This document shows, one piece after another, positions 57,518 through 64,000 of a DNA stretch of 64,000 nt. Origin of the DNA: Hydrogenovibrio thermophilus (lineage in GTDB: Bacteria > Pseudomonadota > Gammaproteobacteria > Thiomicrospirales > Thiomicrospiraceae); the NCBI RefSeq assembly GCF_004028275.1, contig NZ_CP035033.1, positions 2,104,501 to 2,168,500 on the forward strand, written 5' to 3'. Below the pieces are notes generated by a model. That model searched no databases. It worked only from the letters and a program-made list of their open reading frames with translations, and was not told the DNA's origin. A program made the position numbers and the translations under genes. The stretch's first letter is position 1; each line of letters opens with the position of its first letter.

Positions 57518-58354
57518 ATGGATTCGACAATCTGCTTTATCGGTGCGGGCAATATGTCCCTCAGCCTCATGGGCGGCTTGCTGGCCAGCGGCTACCCGAA
57601 GGATAAAATTCTGGCGACCGACCCCAGCGCGGATCGACGCCAGGAAGTCACCCAGTCACTCGGCATACCCTGCCTGGAAAGCAATACTGAAACCGCCGCT
57701 CAGGCCGACATCATCCTGCTGGCGGTCAAACCGCAACAGTTGGAACCGGTCTGCAAGGAACTGGCCGACACGGTGAAAGCGAAAGGCGCACTGGTGATTT
57801 CCATTGCGGCGGGTGTCCGAACCAGTGACATCGCTTTCTGGCTGGGTGGCGAAGCGGCCATTGTCCGCACCATGCCCAACACCCCGGCCCTGATTCGCAG
57901 CGGTGCCACCGGCCTGTTCGCCACTTCGGCCGTTTCCGACAGCCAGAAAGACCAAGCCGAAAACATTCTGCGCGCGGCTGGCCTGACGGTTTGGGTGCCG
58001 CAGGAAAGCGACCTGGACATTGTCACCGCCATCTCCGGCAGCGGCCCGGCTTACTATTTTCTGTTTATGGAAGCCATGCAAGCCGCCGGCCAGAAACTCG
58101 GACTGGATGAGTCCACCGCCCGTCTGCTAACGATTCAGACCGCATTCGGCGCGTCGAAAATGGCCCTGGAAAGTCCGGATGATTGCGCCACCTTGCGCCA
58201 GAAAGTGACGTCGCCGAACGGTACCACGGAAAAAGCCATTCAGACATTCGAACAGCACGACTTACGTGCTATCATTGAGGAGGCTATGACCGCCGCGAAA
58301 GATCGCGCCATCAGTCTGGCCGATGAATTGGGCACGACCCACAACAATTCCTAA
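57518..58354 (+). CDS. proC: Pyrroline-5-carboxylate reductase
   Basis: This 278-residue enzyme performs the last step of proline synthesis. The NADPH site GAGNMSLSLMGGLLASG, LLAVKPQQL, RTMPNTPALIRSGATGL, and the C-terminal AISGSGPAYYFLFMEAM and VTSPNGTTEKAI blocks are complete. ATG 57518 has GAGG eight bases upstream; GTG 57509 is the less likely alternative. Co-transcribed with yggT. Confidence 0.96.
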   Translation: MDSTICFIGAGNMSLSLMGGLLASGYPKDKILATDPSADRRQEVTQSLGIPCLESNTETAAQADIILLAVKPQQLEPVCKELADTVKAKGALVISIAAGVRTSDIAFWLGGEAAIVRTMPNTPALIRSGATGLFATSAVSDSQKDQAENILRAAGLTVWVPQESDLDIVTAISGSGPAYYFLFMEAMQAAGQKLGLDESTARLLTIQTAFGASKMALESPDDCATLRQKVTSPNGTTEKAIQTFEQHDLRAIIEEAMTAAKDRAISLADELGTTHNNS

Positions 58355-58375
58355 TCGAGTACACAGGAGCAAAGC

Positions 58376-58942
58376 ATGTCCCCAGTCGGTGAAGGCGGTT
58401 TATTTCTCATTCAATTTTTAGCAGGCCTGGTGATTTTCGTCTTGATTCTGCGCTTTTTCATGCGGGCCACGCATGTGGACTGGCGCCACCCGATCGTCAA
58501 CTTTGTCGCCAAAGTCACCAACCCGCTGTGCGCGCCCTTGAATCTGGCGTTACCGAAACCGGGCCGCTGGGACTGGAGCGCGCTGCTCACCGCCATGATT
58601 GTTCAAGCTTTGTTCGTCGTACTACTGGGCTTCTTAACCGACCGCAGCTTCTCCGTCGGACTGATTGCGATTTCCTCGGTGACGGAAATTCTCAATCAAA
58701 TGCTCGACATGATGTTCTGGTTAATCATCATTCAAGTGGTGTTAAGCTGGGTATCGCAAGGTTACAACCCGAATACGGCGATTTTCTATCAACTGGCCGA
58801 ACCGATTCTGCGCCCTTTCCAAAAAGTGATTCCGCCGATCGGCGGCCTGGACTTATCGCCGATTGTGGCCATCATCGCCATCAAGCTGACCCAAATTATT
58901 GTGGTGGGGTCCATTGCTCAACTGGGGCAAAGCTTACTATAA
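58376..58942 (+). CDS. yggT: YggT family membrane protein
   Basis: This 188-residue protein has two YggT repeats, four membrane helices and the motifs DWRHPIVNFVAKVTNPLCAPL and FYQLAEPILRPFQKVIPPIGGLDLSPIV. The family is linked to membrane integrity and osmotic tolerance, and commonly follows proC, as here (21 bp). A GCAGGCCTGG near-copy of the decamer lies at its 5' end. Confidence 0.93.
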   Translation: MSPVGEGGLFLIQFLAGLVIFVLILRFFMRATHVDWRHPIVNFVAKVTNPLCAPLNLALPKPGRWDWSALLTAMIVQALFVVLLGFLTDRSFSVGLIAISSVTEILNQMLDMMFWLIIIQVVLSWVSQGYNPNTAIFYQLAEPILRPFQKVIPPIGGLDLSPIVAIIAIKLTQIIVVGSIAQLGQSLL

Positions 58943-59041
58943 TAACGCCACGCTGGCGGTTTCTGGCAAACCGTCGGCCACCCCGTCTCATGGCACGTTC
59001 ATGGATGAACCCTTAACTCAACGAAGATTGTAACGCAACAG

Positions 59042-60202
59042 ATGACAGATTCGATTGGCCTCGTCGCGCCTCAAACAATGCATGTTTCGACCCCTCTGGA
59101 AATGGTCAGCGGTTCCGTATTGCCGGAATACGACCTGGTGTACGAAACCTATGGCACCTTGAATGACGATGCCTCCAATGCCGTGCTCATCTGTCACGCC
59201 CTCAGCGGCAACCACCATGTCGCCGGTCAATACGAAGGCGAAAAAGCGCGCGGCTGGTGGGACGGCTATATCGGCCCCGGCAAACCGATCGATACCGATC
59301 AATTTTTCGTGGTGTGCTCCAACAACCTGGGCGGTTGCCACGGTTCCACCGGCCCGGCCAGCATCAACCCGGAAACCGGCAAGGTCTACGGCCCGGACTT
59401 TCCGATTGTCACCTGTAAGGACTGGGTACACAGTCAAAACACCCTACGCGAGCATTTGAACATTGATCGCTGGGCCGCAGTCATCGGCGGTTCGATGGGC
59501 GGCATGCAGGTCATGCAGTGGGCCATGGACTATCCGGATAAAATCCGCCACGCCGTCGTGATCGCTTCGGCCCCGAAACTTTCCGCGCAAAACATCGCCT
59601 TTAATGAAGTGGCGCGCCGCGCCATTATGACCGACCCGGATTTCCACAACGGGCGTTTCATTGAAATGAACACCACCCCGAAACGTGGCTTGGCGCTGGC
59701 TCGCATGTTGGGGCATCTTACCTATTTGTCGGACGATATGATGGGCTCGAAGTTCGGTCGAGAACTACGTGAAGGCAAACTCAAATACAATTTCGACGTC
59801 GAATTCCAGGTGGAAAGTTACTTGCGTTACCAAGGCGAAAAATTTGCCACCAAACAAAACTTCGACGCCAACACCTACCTGCTGATGACCAAAGCCCTGG
59901 ACTACTTCGACCCGGCGTCGGAATACGACGACAACCTCACCGAAGCCCTGGCCGGTGCCACGGCGAAATTCCTAGTGGTCTCCTTCACCACCGACTGGCG
60001 TTTTTCGCCGGAACGTTCGCATGAAATCGTCAAGGCGTTGCTCGATAACGACGCCGACGTCTGTTACGCCGAAGTCAGTTCGCAGCACGGTCACGACGCC
60101 TTTTTATTGCCGAACGACCATTACGAAGGCGTCTTCCGCACTTACATGAAGCGGGTGCTGACCGATATTCAGGAAACGTCCAACACGGAGGAGCACGCAT
60201 GA
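59042..60202 (+). CDS. metX: Homoserine O-acyltransferase MetX
   Basis: This 386-residue alpha/beta-hydrolase acylates homoserine for methionine synthesis. Ser nucleophile in [13 protein letters not shown] (near residue 150), [12 protein letters not shown], and a late Asp ([10 protein letters not shown]) and His (SQHGHDAFL) complete the triad. O-acetyl versus O-succinyl specificity is uncertain. Two small hairpins (CGCCA/TGGCG and CGGTTT/AAACCG) lie in the 99-bp leader. It overlaps metW by four bases. Confidence 0.93.
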   Translation: MTDSIGLVAPQTMHVSTPLEMVSGSVLPEYDLVYETYGTLNDDASNAVLICHALSGNHHVAGQYEGEKARGWWDGYIGPGKPIDTDQFFVVCSNNLGGCHGSTGPASINPETGKVYGPDFPIVTCKDWVHSQNTLREHLNIDRWAAVIGGSMGGMQVMQWAMDYPDKIRHAVVIASAPKLSAQNIAFNEVARRAIMTDPDFHNGRFIEMNTTPKRGLALARMLGHLTYLSDDMMGSKFGRELREGKLKYNFDVEFQVESYLRYQGEKFATKQNFDANTYLLMTKALDYFDPASEYDDNLTEALAGATAKFLVVSFTTDWRFSPERSHEIVKALLDNDADVCYAEVSSQHGHDAFLLPNDHYEGVFRTYMKRVLTDIQETSNTEEHA

Positions 60203-60813
60203 CTTTCAATCACATCTCCCCCGAATTCAAATTGATTGCCGATTGGATTGAACCCAACAGCCGCGTGCTGGACTTGGGCTGTGGCGAAGGTCAATTATTG
60301 GCCTATTTGAAACAGACCCATAACATCACCGGCTATGGCATGGAAATCGACCCGCAAAACAACATCAAGGCGATTGAAAACGGCATCAACGTCATTCAAA
60401 GCAATCTGAACAGCCACGATATTTGCGATTATTTCGATGAAGACTCATTCGATTTCGTCATTATGACCCAGGCACTGCAAGTGGTGAGCCGCCCGGATTT
60501 ATTGCTGGACGAAATGCTCACCGTCGGCAAACAAAGCATTATCACCTTCCCGAACTTCGCGCACTGGCGCAACCGCGCGCAACTGTTCTTCGGCGGGCGT
60601 ATGCCACAGAACGCCAGCTTGCCGAACCCCTGGTATAACACACCCAATATCCATCTCTGCACCTTCAACGATTTCGAAGACCTCTGCGAAGAAAAAGACA
60701 TCGAAGTCGTGGCCCGAACCGTGGTCAACAGCAAACACCAGCCGTCTTTGGCGATGAAGTTCGCACCGAACTGGCTGGGTGAAATTGCCCTGTATCAAAT
60801 CCAGCGTAAATAA
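60199..60813 (+). CDS. metW: Methionine biosynthesis protein MetW
   Basis: This 204-residue class-I methyltransferase-fold protein has [15 protein letters not shown] as the SAM-type motif. [13 protein letters not shown], then [25 protein letters not shown] and [17 protein letters not shown], are diagnostic of MetW. It acts with MetX and is translationally coupled to it (ATGA overlap). Whether it methylates anything is unknown. Confidence 0.95.
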   Translation: MTFNHISPEFKLIADWIEPNSRVLDLGCGEGQLLAYLKQTHNITGYGMEIDPQNNIKAIENGINVIQSNLNSHDICDYFDEDSFDFVIMTQALQVVSRPDLLLDEMLTVGKQSIITFPNFAHWRNRAQLFFGGRMPQNASLPNPWYNTPNIHLCTFNDFEDLCEEKDIEVVARTVVNSKHQPSLAMKFAPNWLGEIALYQIQRK

Positions 60814-60825
60814 AGTTTTTGTCAT

Positions 60826-60853
60826 TTGACAAACATGAAATTTTTGTTAAGAT
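60826..60853 (+). promoter_or_regulatory. Promoter of feoABC
   Basis: TTGACA (60826–60831) and TAAGAT (60848–60853) with a 16-bp spacer, upstream of a Fur-box match. Confidence 0.6.
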
Positions 60854-60868
60854 TTCACATCCAAAATC

Positions 60869-60887
60869 AATAATAATTATCATTTAT
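60869..60887. promoter_or_regulatory. Fur box of feoABC
   Basis: AATAATAATTATCATTTAT matches 14 of 19 positions of the Fur consensus. It lies just downstream of the -10 and immediately before feoA, so Fe(II)-Fur would block transcription. Confidence 0.75.
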
Positions 60888-60890
60888 TTT

Positions 60891-61145
60891 ATGAATCCAA
60901 TTACAAAGCTCAATCAGGAAACCGTCAGCCTCGCGGATTGCCGCCAGGATCAGACCTGCCGCATCCTTGCCTTGACCGGCGATTTGGCCTGCAAACTGCA
61001 TTTGGTCAACCTGGGCTTTCATACCGACAGCCACCTGAAACTGAGCATGATTCGCAATCAGTGCTACATTGTTTCCGTGGACGGTAGCCGTTTTGCATTG
61101 GATGCCAGCCTCGCCAAGAACATCCAGGTTCAACTGCTTTCATGA
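60891..61145 (+). CDS. feoA: Ferrous iron transport protein A
   Basis: This 84-residue SH3-like protein of the FeoAB system has CRILALTGDLACKLHLVNLGFHTDSHLKL.. and ends ALDASLAKNIQVQ. ATG 60891 is chosen because the in-frame sequence before it, from 60819, holds the promoter and Fur box. No clear ribosome site is visible. The stop overlaps the feoB start (ATGA). Confidence 0.9.
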   Translation: MNPITKLNQETVSLADCRQDQTCRILALTGDLACKLHLVNLGFHTDSHLKLSMIRNQCYIVSVDGSRFALDASLAKNIQVQLLS

Positions 61146-63454
61146 AACGACCGCTTCCGAATGCAACGCCGCATCATATCGCGTTGATCGGCAGCCCGAA
61201 TTCCGGGAAAACCACGCTTTTCAACCGCCTGACCGGGGCCAACCAGACCACCGGCAACTGGCCGGGTGTGACCGTCGAGAAAAAAGTCGGTCATTTTCAA
61301 GTCGGCCATGAAGCTTATCAACTGACCGACCTACCGGGCATTTACAGCCTGGAAAACTCCTCCCATTCAGGGCTGGACGAACAGGTCGCGCGCGACTTCC
61401 TGCAACACGAACACCTGGATTTACTCATCAATGTGGTCGACGCCACTTGCCTGGAACGCCAACTGTTCCTGACCGCACAACTGCTGCACATGGGGCTGCC
61501 GGTGGTGGTGGCGTTGAATCGAATGGACCGCTTGGAAAAAGCCCACCTCGAAATTGACATCGACACTCTGTCCGAAAAACTCGGCTGCCCGGTCCTGCCG
61601 ATTTCCGCCTATTACAATCAAGGCATCGACGAATTAAAAGAAAATCTACCAGGCCTGGCGGAAAAGCATACACCCCTGCATTTCGACCTGCCGGATGCCC
61701 TGCACCACTCGGTTCACAGCATCCGCGACCGTTTGTATGACGAGCCCAGTGCCGAGTCCTGCTGGCTGGCGTTGCAATACTTGATTGACCCGAACAAAGC
61801 GCCCTTTTCGTTACGGACCTTTGCCGCGGACGAAAAGCAGCGCCTGGAAGACCATTACGATGAAGAACTGGCCCTGATTGCGGCCGATTTATATTTCCAA
61901 TTCGCCCACGAGGCTGCACACACCAGTCAAACCCATACCGACAAATTCACCCGCGACACCACCTCGATTATCGACCATTGGGCGCTACACCCCTGGCTGG
62001 GCATGCCGATTTTCCTCGGCATCATGTACTTGATTTTCGCCTTGTCGATTACCATCGGTAATGTCTTCATCGACTTTTTCGACATCGGCGCTCAAGCCTT
62101 ATTCGTGGATGGCCCGGCTCAAGTGATGAACGCTCTGCACAGCCCCGAATGGCTGACAGTATTACTGACCCAGGGTGTCGGCGGCGGCTTGCAAGTCGTA
62201 GCGACGTTCATCCCGGTCATCGGCGGCCTATTCCTACTCTTATCGATACTGGAAGAAACCGGTTACATGCAACGCGCGGCGTTTATCATGGACCGCTTCA
62301 TGCGCCGCCTCGGTTTGTCCGGCCAAGCGTTCATTCCGCTGGTGGTCGGTTTCGGCTGTAACATTCCGGCCGTGCTCGCCAGCCGTACCTTGCCGGACGA
62401 ACGGGTTCGCATTATGACGGTCATGATGACGCCATTTATGTCTTGCAGCGCCCGTTTGACGGTCTATGTGCTGTTTGCCACTGCCTTCTTCGCCGATAAC
62501 GCCACACTGCTCGTGTTCTCGCTGTACCTCATCGGAATCTTAGCCGCGGTCGTCACCGCGCTTTTGCTGAAACACACTTTGCTGCAAGGCGAAACCGCTC
62601 CGCTGCTGATGGAACTGCCGACTTACCACCGCCCGTCACTGATGAACATCGGGCTGAACACCTACAACAAAATGAAAGGCTTTATTTTCGGCGCGGGTAA
62701 AATCATCGTTGTCATCGTTTTACTGATTAATGTCTTCAACAGCCTTGGCACGGACGGCTCGTTCGGCCATGAAAACCAGTCGGATTCGGTCTTGAGCAGC
62801 ATTGCCAAAACCGCGACCCCCATCGTCGAACCGCTGGGCGTGAATGAGGACAACTGGCCGGCGACCGTCGGTTTATTGACCGGGATTCTCGCCAAAGAAG
62901 TCGTGGTCGGTGCGCTGGATGCGCTGTATCAATCCATGGACGAAGTGCCGCAAGCGGAAACCACCGACGAATACGACTTCTGGGGTGAAATCGCCACCGC
63001 TTTCCAGACGATTCCGGAAAACCTGCAAAAATTCATCACCGACCTGACCGATCCACTTGGTTTGGAAGCCCTCACCAGCACCTCCGATTCCGAAAAAGCG
63101 GCCGAAGAACTGGACATCGCCGCCACGACATTGGATAAGATGGTCAAACACTTCAACGGTGAAGTCGCCGCTTATGCCTATTTGCTGTTGGTCTTGCTGT
63201 ACTTCCCGTGCGTGGCGACCTTCGCCGCCATCAAAAAAGAACTGGGCTGGCGCTGGGCCAGTTACAGCGGCGTTTGGAGCCTCTTCCTCGGTTACAGCGT
63301 GGCCGTAAGCTTCTATCAAATCATGACGTTCAATGCGCACCCGGTTACCAGCAGTGTTTGGCTGGGGATTTTCGCCGCCGGTTATCTATTGCTGTACGCC
63401 CTCTTGAAACGCATCGGCCAAAAGTCGTATCATTCGATTAATACCCAATTTTAA
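61142..63454 (+). CDS. feoB: Ferrous iron transporter FeoB
   Basis: This 770-residue inner-membrane Fe(II) importer has an N-terminal G domain (GSPNSGKTTLFNRL as G1, LTDLPGIYSL as G3, NRMD as G4), a GDI-like helical region to about residue 270, and about ten membrane helices with two Gate motifs (RAAFIMDRFMRRLGLSGQAFIPLVVGFGCNIPA). Its C-terminal half holds a periplasmic-facing loop with acidic residues. feoC follows in 15 bp. A CCAGGCCTGG copy encodes PGL in the G domain. Confidence 0.97.
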   Translation: MKRPLPNATPHHIALIGSPNSGKTTLFNRLTGANQTTGNWPGVTVEKKVGHFQVGHEAYQLTDLPGIYSLENSSHSGLDEQVARDFLQHEHLDLLINVVDATCLERQLFLTAQLLHMGLPVVVALNRMDRLEKAHLEIDIDTLSEKLGCPVLPISAYYNQGIDELKENLPGLAEKHTPLHFDLPDALHHSVHSIRDRLYDEPSAESCWLALQYLIDPNKAPFSLRTFAADEKQRLEDHYDEELALIAADLYFQFAHEAAHTSQTHTDKFTRDTTSIIDHWALHPWLGMPIFLGIMYLIFALSITIGNVFIDFFDIGAQALFVDGPAQVMNALHSPEWLTVLLTQGVGGGLQVVATFIPVIGGLFLLLSILEETGYMQRAAFIMDRFMRRLGLSGQAFIPLVVGFGCNIPAVLASRTLPDERVRIMTVMMTPFMSCSARLTVYVLFATAFFADNATLLVFSLYLIGILAAVVTALLLKHTLLQGETAPLLMELPTYHRPSLMNIGLNTYNKMKGFIFGAGKIIVVIVLLINVFNSLGTDGSFGHENQSDSVLSSIAKTATPIVEPLGVNEDNWPATVGLLTGILAKEVVVGALDALYQSMDEVPQAETTDEYDFWGEIATAFQTIPENLQKFITDLTDPLGLEALTSTSDSEKAAEELDIAATTLDKMVKHFNGEVAAYAYLLLVLLYFPCVATFAAIKKELGWRWASYSGVWSLFLGYSVAVSFYQIMTFNAHPVTSSVWLGIFAAGYLLLYALLKRIGQKSYHSINTQF
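61649..61658. repeat. CCAGGCCTGG copy (intragenic)
   Basis: Exact decamer in feoB, encoding Pro-Gly-Leu (NLPGLAEK). Confidence 0.95.
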
Positions 63455-63469
63455 CCACGGTGGGGTCCA

Positions 63470-63751
63470 ATGATTCTATTGGAGCTGAAACGTTACATCC
63501 GAACACACCAAAATGTCACAGAAGAAAACATTCTGAACCATTTTGACATCTCCCCCGATACGCTGGAAGGCTTGATTCGCCCCCTCATCGACCAAGGCCA
63601 CATCAAGGAGTCTTTCGCCCAGGCCAGTTGCGCCAGCGGACAATGCCAATCCGGCTGCGGACACAATGACGCCGACAAACACTACTTCTGGACCGACAAA
63701 CGCCACAAATCCCTGACGATTCCATTGGAAATCCAACCCGCCGCCCATTAA
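63470..63751 (+). CDS. feoC: FeoC-like regulator
   Basis: This 93-residue winged-helix protein begins MILLELKRYIRTHQNVTEENI, with helix-turn-helix LNHFDISPDTLEGLIRPLIDQGHI and a Cys-rich wing (CASGQCQSGCG, four Cys counting the one before). FeoC-type proteins bind a redox-active metal site and modulate FeoB stability. It ends the feo operon. Confidence 0.87.
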   Translation: MILLELKRYIRTHQNVTEENILNHFDISPDTLEGLIRPLIDQGHIKESFAQASCASGQCQSGCGHNDADKHYFWTDKRHKSLTIPLEIQPAAH

Positions 63752-63781
63752 AAATTTTTTACCCCATTCCGGGAATTGGCA

Positions 63782-63813
63782 TTGACTTTGCATGTAGGTT
63801 GGACAACTATAAT
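63782..63813 (+). promoter_or_regulatory. Promoter-like site at right edge
   Basis: TATAAT (63808–63813) is perfect and is followed by GGGCACCTCG, a GC-rich discriminator like those of stringently controlled genes. TTGACT (63782–63787) lies 20 bp upstream, longer than the usual spacer. Confidence 0.5.
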
Positions 63814-63850
63814 GGGCACCTCGATTAACCCCGAATAAAATTCTGCGGGA

Positions 63851-63956
63851 CTTAAAGGTCACTTATTCTAGGCGCGACTCGCCGGTCTTAGTCATTCTAT
63901 GGCCAAGAGTCGTAACAACGAAGAAGTGGTCTTTAAGCCCCGCCCGAAGGGGCTTA
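63851..63956 (+). ncRNA. Candidate structured RNA at right edge
   Basis: CTTAAAGGTCACTT (63851–63864) can pair with AAGTGGTCTTTAAG (63924–63937): 14 bp with two G·U pairs. TAAGCCCC–GCCCGAA–GGGGCTTA (63934–63956) is an 8-bp hairpin sharing TAAG with it, so the two are mutually exclusive. Smaller pairings (GGCG/CGCC) lie inside. It does not match tmRNA, RNase P, 6S or SRP RNA. A 33-codon ORF (63899–64000) overlaps but has no ribosome site. Confidence 0.45.
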
Positions 63957-64000
63957 GCCAAGTTCGCCAGTTCTACGTTGTGAACGTTTGCAAGGTCTAG

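Noticed and set aside
63899-64000. 33-codon ORF ending at the last base
   Set aside because: No ribosome site and it overlaps the paired RNA-like segment; the stop at the window end is coincidental.

Overview
The window reads as chromosome of a gammaproteobacterium. The evidence is the rpsU–yqeY–dnaG–rpoD block divergent from tsaD, the yqgE–ruvX–pyrB–pyrC' order, the feoABC, metXW and proC–yggT clusters, and a glutamate–cysteine ligase of the Acidithiobacillus-like type. Paired chemoreceptors and c-di-GMP enzymes suggest a motile aquatic bacterium. The Thiomicrospira/Hydrogenovibrio group is my guess, not something the sequence proves. No phage, complete IS element, rRNA gene or CRISPR array is visible.

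1–17.7 kb is a purine and ureide utilisation island. On the + strand are a guanine deaminase and the ATPase and two permeases of a nucleoside-type ABC importer. On the – strand are an NCS2 nucleobase permease, an adenine deaminase, the BMP-type binding protein that probably completes the importer, and a Tsx-like outer-membrane channel. A seven-gene – strand operon follows: amidase, gamma-glutamyltransferase-fold hydrolase, TauE-type exporter, ureidoglycine–glyoxylate aminotransferase-like enzyme, allantoate amidohydrolase, RraA-like protein and 8-oxoguanine deaminase. Together they suggest uptake, deamination and breakdown through allantoate and ureidoglycine to an oxalurate/oxamate branch. 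Xanthine dehydrogenase, uricase and allantoinase are not in the window. Tandem TTGTAYACAA-like palindromes lie before both – strand promoters and look like operators of one shared regulator.

17.7–36 kb: a CAU-anticodon tRNA, a binding-protein/diguanylate-cyclase pair, the macromolecular synthesis operon, tsaD, plsY, folB, a tandem pair of small FliG-like proteins, a MidA-type methyltransferase, uppP, nnr, purEK and an EAL–CBS–GGDEF protein. 36–41.6 kb: a probable SAM-II riboswitch, metK, metF, rsmE, a 164-bp MITE-like inverted repeat, gshA and gshB. 41.7–56 kb: two long PAS chemoreceptors with C-terminal CZB-type domains, apbE, yqgE–ruvX–pyrB–pyrC' (catalytically dead dihydroorotase), ppk2, yggS and several unknown genes. 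56–64 kb: glutamate dehydrogenase, proC, yggT, metXW, Fur-regulated feoABC, and at the right edge a promoter-like site with a structured RNA-like segment.

The most unusual property is genome-wide in style. The perfect 10-bp palindrome CCAGGCCTGG occurs 18 times (about 0.06 expected by chance), plus at least seven one-mismatch copies. It lies inside genes, where it is read as Gln-Ala-Trp or Pro-Gly-Leu, and at the centre of long perfect palindromes that act as terminators between genes. It behaves like a highly iterated palindrome or uptake/processing signal that I do not recognise.
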